Shown: positions 1-10,377 of the stretch, piece by piece
Layout of the letters: each line of letters begins with the position of its first letter
Numbering within the stretch: the first letter of the stretch is position 1
DNA from: Allium sativum
Lineage: Eukaryota; Streptophyta; Magnoliopsida; Asparagales; Amaryllidaceae
Reading direction: 5' to 3'
Assembly (NCBI GenBank): GCA_030737875.1
Contig: CM060922.1
Coordinates: 226,903,835 to 226,967,834 of the forward strand
Length of the DNA stretch: 64,000 nt
Program-made: the position numbers and the translations under genes
The notes under the pieces: generated by a model
What the model was told of the DNA's origin: nothing
Database searches by the model: none
What the model saw: the letters and a program-made list of their open reading frames with translations, nothing else

Positions 1-1499
1 ATCTTTTTATTTGGATTTAATGAAGTATACCAATTAAATAATATTTAATTGGAATTGAATTGGAATTGATTTTTGGGTTTATCGCGAACAGTGATTTAAA
101 TAACACTTGTTCTTTAACCCGATAATTAATGGAATGTGGATTGGGTTTATCGTGAACTGTGTTTTAACAACATTCTTTCTTTAACCCGATTTGCTGTGAA
201 ATGGGATTTAGAATTTACAAATCTTTTTGATAAGATTTAAAAGAAATTTTCCAAAGTGAAGTTTTCCAATTTAATAAAATAAATTGGAATGGAATGGAAT
301 TCGATTTGGTAATAATCGAAGTGAATTTCTGTGGAGGAAGACCGCTAATATATATGGAATTTAAAAGGCTTTGCCGTTATTCCATTTATATTATTAGTTG
401 GATATGGAAGTTTATATCAATTATATATATTGATCTGTTTTTCATGAAAATTCCATTATTAATGGAATGTGATTTTGGGTTTATCGTGAACCGTGTTTTA
501 AATGGCATTGGTTCTTTAACCCAGTTAAAGATAGGATTTATTTCCAGGATTTGAATAATCATTAAGTAATGATTTTTGGAAATTAAAACTGAATTAGATT
601 TTTAATGAATCTTTAATTAGATTGAAAAGTGAATTTGATAATTAAAATTATCAAATTCAAGAAATGATCGCGAATGGAGTACCACCAGTTTTACTCAAGA
701 CGATAGTTAAATCTTTAATTAGATTTGAACATGAAATGGTAATTGAATTTACCGATAACACCGCGGTGTTAGATATGAAGTATTACCAGTTTTACTTCAT
801 GAGATGAATAGGTTGGGATTGGGAAATTTAACAGTTGATTACTTCGGTAAGTTTCGTTAATCCCGACTAGTTTGGATAAACCATAATCTGGTTTGAATTG
901 ATATTCCAAAGAAGATTAAAGAATAAATTTAAAGAATTTATCTTTGATAAAATTAATGGGAACCTTTCCCTATCGATGTGAATATTTGAATAAAAGAATA
1001 TTCTGAATTGGAATGAGGCGTATGTCATGTTTGTGTAACACTTTTTTATTATATACGCGAGTTATTCAGAAAGACCGGGTTTATCCCATTCTGAATAACT
1101 GATTCGACGAGGTGTCGAGGATGAAGACGGTGGTCGAAGACCAGAGGTCTTCACATCATTTGGATGATTACTGATGATCTTGATTGGGTTGTACACCCAA
1201 GAGGAGGGAATCAGTTGGTGATCATCCAGACGTACTTGGAGATCGATGGATATGCGAGGAATAAGGTTCCTCTAGTTTCGTTTAGACCCAGAACGGACTT
1301 GTAAATGGATGTGTGTCTAACATCGGATTTCATTCTGTGTGATTGATATCGTTTGCATAGCATGAATTGCCTGTGTGGCATGCTAAGATGCAAATGATCA
1401 AGGCTTCTGTTGAAAAGCCGAGCCTTGTGGTTGATGATCAAAGCACGGCCGTTGTGGCGTAGCTTTGTGTAGCGTTAATTCGTGAGCCTCACAGCCCGG
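1..1499 (+). repeat. Left arm of 1.4-kb inverted repeat
   Basis: This arm pairs with 2592-3998 in reverse complement almost throughout. Base 1 aligns with about 3998 and about 1499 with 2592. Frames read from the two arms on opposite strands give the same peptide with few changes, which shows high identity. The arm continues left of the window. It corresponds to the middle of a giant LTR. Confidence 0.85.
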
Positions 1500-2591
1500 T
1501 GTGAACCAGAAACGGGAGAAGGACCTCAGGGAGGGCATGCAATTCCTTCTAACTAGGAGTGGTGTCAGTGTTTTACACGGCCTGACATTTTACTTATGTG
1601 GATGATGGATTGCGAGGCGCCCCGGTTAGATCGGACGATCCGGGTCCGATGGAGTCATTTGGCTCATTGACGACCCATAAAGCGAGGAAACGCAGTGCTC
1701 AGGGTTTAAGTTTAATCCACACAGAGTGCACCGGCCCTGACGATCCGAAGGTCATTCAAGCTCTGACCTGAGGAACGGGCTAGAGCTTCTCGAAGAGGTG
1801 AGGACGATCCCTTGCCTCGGTTCATAGATGGAAATCCAACTTCCAAATACGTGATTTTGCGGTTTTAATTGTAGAACTAGTATGGCGACATGATATATGT
1901 TACCATGCCGTCTATGATTGATACTTATGATTGAAATTGTTTTGACACTATACACTTATAGTAATAATAAAAGACGAAATTTAGCGTATCAAGCATTCTT
2001 TGGCTATTATAAGGTAAAACCCTATCCTCCGGCTTATGTTGCATTGTGTGATGGGACCTGGGTCTTATAATAGCTTCATTGTTCTTTATTTAGCATTGCG
2101 CTGTTGTTTTATGCACTGGTATTCTTGGGAGGAAACTCGTTCCATGTTATACGGCGTGGTCCCTTGATTTACCTAACTTTAAAATAAAGATTAATAATTG
2201 TTTTAGTTCTCACACCAGTCACATGACTGACCTGGAGTTTATTGCTTTAACCTAAACTCTGGGTGCCCCTATTTCCATACGGGCAGCTAGTAGTTTTGGT
2301 TTTGCAGATTTATATTCACAGGAACATGGTTTACAACTAGAATGATATTCGGAAAGCTCTGTATCCGTATATCTCCTTCAGTTGTGTTTTGTATTGTTTT
2401 CCGCTGCTATGTAATTTATTGTAATCTCTGATATTTATCGAATGTATTTTATCTATTCATACTCTGTATATTCTTGTATTTTGATGAAATTGTTGTAATA
2501 AACAATGAAATGTTCTTCTGTTTGTGTTCTGATTCGTCTTGTCCTCAATTCTATCCGGGCTTTCCTTACCGGGGAAGTTCGGGTCGTCTCA
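1..2591 (+). mobile_element. 3' part of a giant LTR (plus orientation), left end outside window
   Basis: The segment ends in a typical LTR 3' edge (gggtcgtctca). Its last 1.1 kb (about 1516-2591) is recognisably the reverse complement of the LTR piece at 61227-62418: shared landmarks are the ggtgtcag block near 1562, the gaggcgcc block near 1615, a tatggcgacatg-type stretch near 1882, the cctatcctcc block near 2022, and the ccagtcacatgactgac block near 2215. A ttttccgctgctatg motif at about 2398 is shared with the chromovirus LTR. No primer site follows base 2591, so this is a 3' LTR or solo LTR rather than a 5' LTR. No coding region is supported; ORFs here are short and cross LTR sequence. 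Confidence 0.6.
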
Positions 2592-3998
2592 CCGGGGTGT
2601 GAGGCTCGCGACTTAACGCTACACAAAGCTATGCCACAAAGGCCGTGCTTTGATCATCACCACAAGACTTTGCTTTTCAACAGAAGCCTTGATCATTTGC
2701 ATCTTAGCATGCCACATAGGCAAACCACTCCATGCAACCGATATCCATCAATCACACAGAATGATATCCAATGTCAGACACACAGTCCATTCACATGTTC
2801 GTTCTGGGTCTGAACGAAACCGGTGGAACCTTATTACTTGCATATCCATTGATCTCCAAGTACGTCTAGACGATCACCAACTAATTCCCTCCTCTTGGGT
2901 GTACGACCCAATCAAGATCATCAGTAATTATCCAAACGACGTGAAGACCGCCGGTCTTCAACCACCGTCTTCATCTTCGACTAATCGTCGTATCAGTTAT
3001 CCAGAATGGGATAAACCCAGTCTTTCCGAATAACCCGCGTATTTTATAAACAAGTGTTACACAAACACAACGTACGCCTCATTGCAATTCATAATATTCT
3101 TTTATTCAAATATTCACATTATTAGGGAAAGGTTCCCATTAATTTTATCAAAGATAAATTCTTTAAAATTTATTCTTTAATCTTCCTTTGAATATCATTT
3201 CAAACTAGTCGGGATTAGCGAGCCACACTGAAGTCATCATTTATTTTATTTCCCAATCTCTACCTATTCATCCCATGAAGTAAAACTGGTAATACTTCAT
3301 ATCTAACACCACAGTGTTATCGGTAAATTCAATTACCATTTCACGTTCAAATCTAATTAAATATTTAACTATCGTTTGGAGTAAAACTAGTGGTATTCCA
3401 TTCTCGAACATTTCTTGAATTTGATAATTTTAATTATCAAATTCACTATTCAATCTAATTAAAGATTCATTAAAACTCTAATTCAGTTTTAATTTTGAAA
3501 AATCATTATTTAATGATTATTCAAATCCAAGAAATAAATCCTATCTTTAACTAGGTTAAAGAACCAATGTCATTTAAAACACGGTTCACGATAAACCCAA
3601 AATCATATTCCATTAGCAATGGAATTTTCATGGAAAATATATCAATATATATAATCGATATAAACTTCCATATCCAACTAATAATATAAATGGAATAACG
3701 ATAAAGCCTTTTAAATTCCATATATATTGGCAGTCTTCCTCCATAGAAATTCACTTCAATTGCTACTAAATCGAATTCCATTCCATTCCAATTTATTTTA
3801 TTAAATTGGAAAACTTTACTTTGGAAAATTTCCTTTAAATCTTATCAAAAAGATTTATAAATTCCAAATCCCATTTCACTGTAAATCGGGTTAAAGAACG
3901 AATGTCGTTAAAACACAGTTCACGATAAACCCAAAAATCAATTCCAATTAAATATCATTTAATTGGTATACTTCATTAAATCTAAATAAAAAGATTTA
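2592..3998 (-). repeat. Right arm of 1.4-kb inverted repeat
   Basis: Reverse-complement partner of 1-1499, beginning immediately after the LTR edge at 2591. The intervening 1500-2591 is single-copy with respect to this pair, so the structure is a stem of about 1.4 kb with a 1.09-kb loop. After 3998 the partner sequence would lie left of the window. Confidence 0.85.
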
Positions 3999-4849
3999 AT
4001 ATTTTTCTCAACTGGATTTAAGAACAGCGTTAATGAAGACACCATTCACGACAAACCCAAATCCCATTTGATATTAAATACAAGGCACTGATTAGAAAAT
4101 ATGTCGGCTTATACTCAATATCAAATACTACAACCAACAAATATCATATTGGAAATAACGATATAAATATATCATTCAAATTTCCATAATAATATCTGTA
4201 TAATCACGAAATTCAATATCGAAATATTCCGAAGATAATTTCGATTCAAATCCATTTCCAATTTATATATTGCAAATTCTGGTTATTTTCAAAACCATTT
4301 CAAATCCACTTTATTTATTTCAAAAATAAATGAGATTATAATTCTAGTTCAAAACTAGTTCATTTCGATAAAAATCTATTTTTATCTTTTCAAATTTGCA
4401 ATTTTTCATTCCAATTCTTCCCAAATCATTTCTTATGATTTCACACTAATTGTTGAAATTTTTAATAATTTTATCAAGGCCCGTACAGTCGATTTCCATC
4501 AACAGCCATCGAACTGCACTTACAGCAACCTTTTTCAAATTCGATTTGGACATAATTCCAAATCCAACCATTAGATTTCTAATTTCTTGTATTCGTTAGA
4601 AAGCTCTTTTCGATACGAACCCAACAGTTCTGGTTTTAGGAGAATCCGACGGTCGGATCTCCCGTAATGTCCATTCGAAGTCAATGGTCGTAATTCGTGA
4701 ACTGCCGCAGCACGGTGCGTTCTATTCAGGCCATCATATATATAATATAATATATATATATATATTACGTCGATTTCCTTTCAAAACGTATTTTACAAAT
4801 CATTTTAAATTTGTTTTCAAAACGATTTCAACTTCATATTCAATTTCTG

Positions 4850-4957
4850 ATCAAAATTGAATATTCCATATCATTAATATATAAATGATAATATTTTCAA
4901 AACGTTATATTTTGAAAATATTAAATATATTAATGATATGGAATATTCAATTTTGAT
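4850..4957. repeat. 108-bp nested hairpin
   Basis: Outer arms 4850-4881 and 4926-4957 are 32-nt reverse complements. Inner arms 4890-4902 and 4910-4922 are 13-nt reverse complements around cgttata. Together they make an almost fully paired AT-rich stem inside the minus-orientation LTR. It could be a small foldback insertion or an siRNA-producing stem; no terminal direct repeat is obvious. Confidence 0.8.
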
Positions 4958-5047
4958 CTCACTTCCTTTTCTATATTCATTATAAAAATGAATAAAATCG
5001 ATATAAATATCATTCACGTCAAAATGGCGTCAATCTAATCGACACGG

Positions 5048-5048
<1 letters not shown>

Positions 5049-5093
<45 letters not shown>
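5049..5093. repeat. (TA)n microsatellite
   Basis: About 22 uninterrupted TA units directly preceding the AT-rich minisatellite. Confidence 0.95.
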
Positions 5094-5095
<2 letters not shown>

Positions 5096-5535
5096 CAAAT
5101 ATTTCTGTTTCAAATATTCCTCTTCAAATATTTCCTTTCAAATATTTCTATTCAAATATTTTATTTCAAATATTTCTATTCAAATATTTCTTTTCAAATA
5201 TTTCTATTTCAAATATTTCTTTTCGAATATTTCTATTCAAATATTTCATTTCTAATATTTCATTTCAAATATTTCATTTCAAATATTTCTATTCAAATAT
5301 TTCATTTCAAATATTTCTATTCAATATTTCATTTCAAATATTTCATTTCAAATATTTCTATTCAAATATTTCATTTCAAATATTTCATTTCAAATATTTC
5401 TATTCAAATATTTCATTTCAAATATTTCATTTCAAATATTTCTATTTCAAATATTTCTTTTCAAATATTTCATTTCAAATATTTCTTTTTCAAATATTTC
5501 TTTTCAAATATTTCTATTCAAATATTTCTTTTCCA
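5094..5535. repeat. AT-rich minisatellite, unit tttcaaatatttcat
   Basis: About 30 units of 13-15 bp with the invariant core caaatatttc and a variable linker (at, tt, ctatt). The core contains the palindrome AAATATTT, so every unit is self-complementary. It lies in the minus-orientation LTR and has no copy in the other LTR families here. Confidence 0.95.
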
Positions 5536-6374
5536 AAACTGGAATGAGGCCCAATCAATTACCATAGATTTTATTTCTATGAATTTCCATACAACACATG
5601 TATATCTCAATAGTGATAAACAATCATCCATCATCCAGAGTGCACTACTCAACTGCATAAACATTGAATATAAATAATCAACGCTTACAATAGCCTGTCA
5701 ACCAATTGATCGACATACAACTAAACAATTGGGATTAGTGTACGTCAATCTCATCCTAACACCATTGTGGGGTTTTCAAACAACAATAACAGATTTATTT
5801 GTGCAGTTAGGCGATGTGTAAAATTTATCATCCCAATCAATATCAGTTAAATGTGCGCACATAAACAAATCGTCTGATTTGTAAATGAATATTTATTTTA
5901 TTCACATACACGTTAAAAATTATATTTTTAACGATAATATATTTATTTGGTTTATTTACACAATAAAAATGATATTTTTACTTTTCGAATATATTTTAGA
6001 AAATTTCGGCGGCATAACGACACGAGACTAGAAACGAGATAAGGCTGAGCCTTATCCCCAGTCTAAAAATGGCATGTGCCATACGCAAACCAAATTCTAA
6101 TCAATTCCACATTCACACCACAAACCAATATTCAACCAAACACATCAATCAACACAAACAACCAAACAAGTCGTCCATGGTTTGTGGACGATGGGTGTCG
6201 GTGCTGCTAAGCACCGTCTGCATCCTAATATATATTTCAAACTAGAAATTAAAATAAAAGTGAGGAGTTCTCACCTTTGGGTTCCACTCCGCCGTTTCAT
6301 TTCTGAATTTCTGAATAGCTGCGGTTTGCCCGAAATTCAATGCAATCCTTTACACGCTGTTCATAGTAAAAATC

Positions 6375-6740
6375 ACATTTTTATTATCAGTACAAGTACA
6401 TAAAAATCACATTTTTATTTCCGCTTCGTATATATAAAAATCGAATTTTTATCGCTACTTCATATATATAAAAATCGAATTTTTATCGCTACTTCATATA
6501 TATAAAAATCGAATTTTTATCATAATTCATATATATAAAAATCAAATTTTTATCGCTTCATTCCAATAAAATAAAAATCATATTTCTGTCTCGCCTTCAT
6601 GATGATAAAAATCGTATTTTTACTTTGCTAACTTCAAAGTGAAAATCATATCTTTATACCATTATTCAAACAAATAAGAATCACATTTTTCTAATGATCT
6701 TTACTTTATAAAAATCGTATTTTTACTTTAGATAAAAAAA
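6375..6740. repeat. Array of short palindromes (aaaaatc-n-gattttt type)
   Basis: Roughly ten to twelve irregular units of 28-35 bp, each with aaaaatc, a 1-5 nt centre, then attttta. The clearest are four near-identical units at about 6428-6550 (core aaaaatcgaatttttatcg with a tacttcatatat linker). Later units diverge but keep the palindromic core. Part of the minus-orientation LTR. Confidence 0.8.
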
Positions 6741-6924
6741 ATCATATATTTACTTTAGATAAAAATCCAAGCTTTCTATGTCATGAATCAATATGAGAAT
6801 CCAAGTTTGCTTCATAAAAATATAATCTTTATTCGAAAAAATATAATCTTTATTCGTAAAAATATAATCTGAAAAGGGATTTACAAAAAAAGCTTTTAAA
6901 TTAAAAAAACTTACATTATTCTCA

Positions 6925-7180
6925 GCGAAGGGGGGGCCTGCTGCTGCATCAGACTGCAAGGGGATGGCGGCGGTGAACAATGCAGGCGGTGGTGGGGGTG
7001 CTGGGGTGTGGTGCTGGGCCTAGGGTTAGGGCAGCGGATCTTACCAGGGGGGTTCTCGATAGGACGGAGGAACGAATGGGGGAGGGGAGGAATCGATGGC
7101 CACGGCGGAGGAAGGGGGAATCGGCGGCCTGGCCGACGGTGGGCGGACGGTGGTTGGAGCGGTGGTGGGATCTAGGGCAG
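6925..7180. other. GC-rich island inside AT-rich LTR
   Basis: Sharp change to GGC/GGT-rich sequence (many gcggtgg, ggcggcc and ggaggaa words), bounded on both sides by very AT-rich DNA, then a purine-rich gagagag stretch to about 7260. Open frames of 76-79 codons cross it but match no family I know. It may be a captured 5' part of a host gene or the promoter-proximal part of the LTR. Confidence 0.45.
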
Positions 7181-8166
7181 AGCGCGGTTTTTTTCTTTTA
7201 TTTACTTTTCCCGATCTGAGAAAGTAACGTGGGAGGGAGAGTGTGGAGAGAGAGGGGTGAGGATAAGTTTATATATTTATTTAATTATTTTATCTTTCAA
7301 AAAGTTGACTTTTCTTTTGAACCCCAAACGAGGCCCAACGACTATCATCCCTAGCATATCACCCCCATTCTGAACACAATGAGATATGTTTCGTAAGCAA
7401 ATTTGGTTGTTACGATCATTTTCTATCAAATTGAAAATATAAATCAGTATATATTGAATTTGAACGTTCATTTTAATTTACCAGGGCCACATACGGACTC
7501 TAAAAATTCTAGAAAATTTATTTCCAGCTTCGTATTGACGATATGGTCCTAACAAAACTAATTTCGTCAAATTCCGAGACCGTTTGAAAAATGGCCATTT
7601 TCTGGTCGATCCAAATTGACTTAAACTGTTAAAACACGTTTTCTTTCGCCATGCTCACATTTGGATTCAAAAAATTACGAATTTTGGTATCTAGCAATAA
7701 TTCGACATTCCGGATCCAACAGAAGTGGTTTTGTCGAAAACAGAGGTCGTTTGCAAAATTTCCATTTTTAAGGGCCAGAATTCCATAGCGACTTTTCTGA
7801 ATTTTCAACTGGGCATAACTTTTTATTCCCGCTATGAAATTTTAATTTCTCGGATTCGTTGGAAATATATTCCCAATTGGATTCTAATATTTTTGGTTTC
7901 GCTAAAATTCGGCTTATTTTGAATCCTATACATTCGTTTGGAATTTGAAATCGAATTTTCGAACTACCGCGCCATTTTCAATTCCTTTTATATTTAAAAT
8001 AAAATATTTATTTTCTAACGACGATCTATATAAATATATACATTCTAATACTATTCAAATTAAATTTCTTGTCGTTATTATTTAAAATTATCATTTTAAA
8101 TATTTAAAATTCATTAAAATGCCAAAATAAAATTTTTTAATTGGCTCGGATTTTCTGGGTTATTAC

Positions 8167-8395
8167 ACTGGGGTACCACTCAAAATGATACACCTCTAGA
8201 AGATGTACCTGAGGACCATAAAAACTCTTTTCTCCCCGGCGAAATAGGACCAACCTACCCATTCCTGGATAGTATCGAATGTTCCACCACCACGGTTAGT
8301 ATCAAAAACCGTACTGAAGCATGCATAAAAGGATCAATAACGAATCTAGAATGGTGGTGGTTATATCCTAATGGGTGCGACCCACATTGTAGGAT
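8167..8395 (-). mobile_element. Short fragment resembling A-family LTR
   Basis: Contains gtatcgaatg, a cacggttagtatcaaaaaccgt block and taatgggtgcgacccacat, in the same order as 10995-11135 of the A-family LTR (gtatcgaatg, cggttgagtgtgaaccaccg, taatgggagcgacccacat). It lies next to the outer LTR edge at 8166, so it may be the sequence into which that element inserted. Confidence 0.4.
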
Positions 8396-10138
8396 CTAAA
8401 TTAACCCTGGGGGCTGAATAGGGTTTATTGTAGTTTTGTAGAATATAAAAATTATCACAGCAGAATAAATAAATGCATAAAATAAACGACTCAGAATTTA
8501 CCCAACTTCGGCAAACCCCTGCCCACTACTGCATTCCTGAAGGTTTCTATCAAGTATTAAAACAATATCACGCATACAGATCCTGTACACTCGTGACCCC
8601 TCGCCATTGTTCTAATCCAATGCTCAAAACCCTACATTGATCTCAAACCCTAAGATCGGATTTTTCAACCTAGTAGCTAAAATCCTAATTTATAGAGAAA
8701 CTAGAAAACTATAGAATGATTACAAAAAAACACTTAAAACAAAATAAAACCCCCTTATTTCTTGCTTTGTCACTTGAAAGAATTATGTCAGCTTCTTTTT
8801 TTTCTTTCAATGGCAACCAAATAAAAAAAAGGTTTTGCTTTCCCCGAAATCGCAATTCCTGAAATCTGGAAAATTCTCTGATGGCTTTGAATGCTTGTTG
8901 CTCGCTTGTTGAAGATTTGGATTTTTCAGAGGATTGAAACAATATTTGTGAGTTCTCCTGATTTTAGATTTCAATATTTCTTAATTGAATTGCTTGGTTT
9001 CAATGCATTTGCCTATGATGAAATTGGTGTATATATAGGGTTTTCGAAACCCTTCTCTTTGATTTCCTTTATGACTTGCCATGAATGCCCAAACGATTTC
9101 TGGAATCTTTTGATTGATTTTCTTGCCAAAAAAATGCTCTTGTGATTTTTTTCGAAGGTTTTGAAAATGTGAATTCATCCTTGCCCAAACCTTTGATCAG
9201 ATTGATAAATCCATGCGTGATTTTCATTGATTAATTCATTACTACTTTCGGGAAATAACATTTGTGCCTAGATTAGATCTTTGTGTATTTGGGAAGTAAA
9301 TTGATGGATATTCTTGGTATTGATTCCCGGCATCTTTGAATAATATTTGTGAAAATAAAATGCTTTGTCCAGAATGTTTACTTGCTGATTGTACATTTGC
9401 CAAGAATAAAAATTGTGTTCTTTTCCATTTTTGAACCAGTCAATTTTAAAAGAAATTGCCTTTTCTTTTATAACCATCCGAACATGAAAACATTTTCTGG
9501 TGCTCCACTATGATTGTTTTCCTAAAGCTCTGCTTGCTCCATATACATATGCTCATGTATGCAGCACCAATGTCGCTGCACCTTGTATTCTTCTCTGACC
9601 ATTGCCATGCATGTTTGCATCATTTCACTATGTACTCATACACGCCATATATGAGTTTCTTGCTGATTTTAACATTGTTGATACTTTCCATATATTTTGT
9701 CACTTTATTCTCTGGTCTAATATGAAAATATTCTGCTGCCTCAATATTAATTCAAACCATAAGAAGTGTTGTATCAATGCTTGCATTGATTTGAACAATT
9801 CTTTGCGTATTTCTGATAAGATCAGATGCAATTTGATTGTACAAAAAACTTGAACAACAACTATACTTGCATAATACTTCACTGCCTCATTTGTTTGATA
9901 CGAACAGATGCATTCTTTCTTTTTTAATCTTGCCTGTTGTGCATTGTTACTTGTTCACAAACATGTTGTTGCACTTGACCATGCTTTTGTACTTGTTCTT
10001 GTGCTTCACCTTTGGCAGCTGCAGTTGTCTCATGTGCTTGCAATTGCTTGCCTCTTCTTCTCTTTGCAATTCTGCCTTCATGTGTATTTGTATTCATTCA
10101 TGTTTGTTGTTCATAAGTTAACCCATATACACATGCTC

Positions 10139-10199
<61 letters not shown>

Positions 10200-10205
10200 T
10201 GTGTG
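10139..10205. repeat. (AT)n(GT)n compound microsatellite
   Basis: About 12 AT units followed by about 20 GT units; the junction is at about 10164. The open frame across it is a repeat artefact. Confidence 0.95.
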
Positions 10206-10372
10206 CATAATATTTATGTGTATATGTTTGTTGTGTTGTGCATTTAAACATCCATTTAAATATCTTGCATATCCGTTTGTTGTGTTACACCTGTGCATTT
10301 ACCATTTCACTTGAGCTTGCATACTTTACTGCTTCAACTTCGAATGTTTTCATGTGCCATGTACTTTGTTTG

Positions 10373-10377
10373 GCTGT
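10373..10377. repeat. Target-site duplication of element A (left copy)
   Basis: GCTGT here against GCTGG at 59205-59209, four of five bases matching, each directly abutting an A LTR edge. Confidence 0.6.

Larger units (their letters stand above)
2592..8166 (-). mobile_element. Giant LTR (minus orientation), lacking its terminal ~1.1 kb
   Basis: Read on the minus strand this LTR starts at 8166 with TGTAATAACCCAG, the same type of edge as family A (TGTAACGACCCAG), and runs to 2592. There it stops at the position equivalent to base 1499 of the plus copy. The missing end may lie left of the window if the plus element inserted into this LTR. It is AT-rich and non-coding apart from a GC-rich island at about 6925-7180, and holds several simple-repeat arrays listed separately. 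No polypurine tract lies beyond 8166, so this is an outer LTR edge. Confidence 0.6.
8396..10377 (-). mobile_element. Non-coding sequence, probably left part of element E interior
   Basis: No gene is supported. From about 9500 onwards the plus strand is rich in cttg, ttgc and catg words, matching the composition of 59205-59700 on the other side of element A, and the duplication GCTGT/GCTGG joins the two sides. Open frames of 60-100 codons are low-complexity shadows. No pol domain is visible, so if this belongs to E then E has lost or never had pol. A second LTR of E was not found here. Confidence 0.4.

Noticed and set aside
294..554. 86-codon ORF mirrored at 3551-3781 on the other strand
   Set aside because: Shared because of the inverted repeat; AT-rich, no motif, no support as a gene.
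8709..9178. Phe/Lys-rich ORFs on both strands
   Set aside because: Overlapping shadows in AT-rich sequence with no recognisable domain.
10139..10210. ORF with an (Ile-Tyr)n and (Cys-Val)n tail
   Set aside because: Translation of the AT/GT microsatellite.
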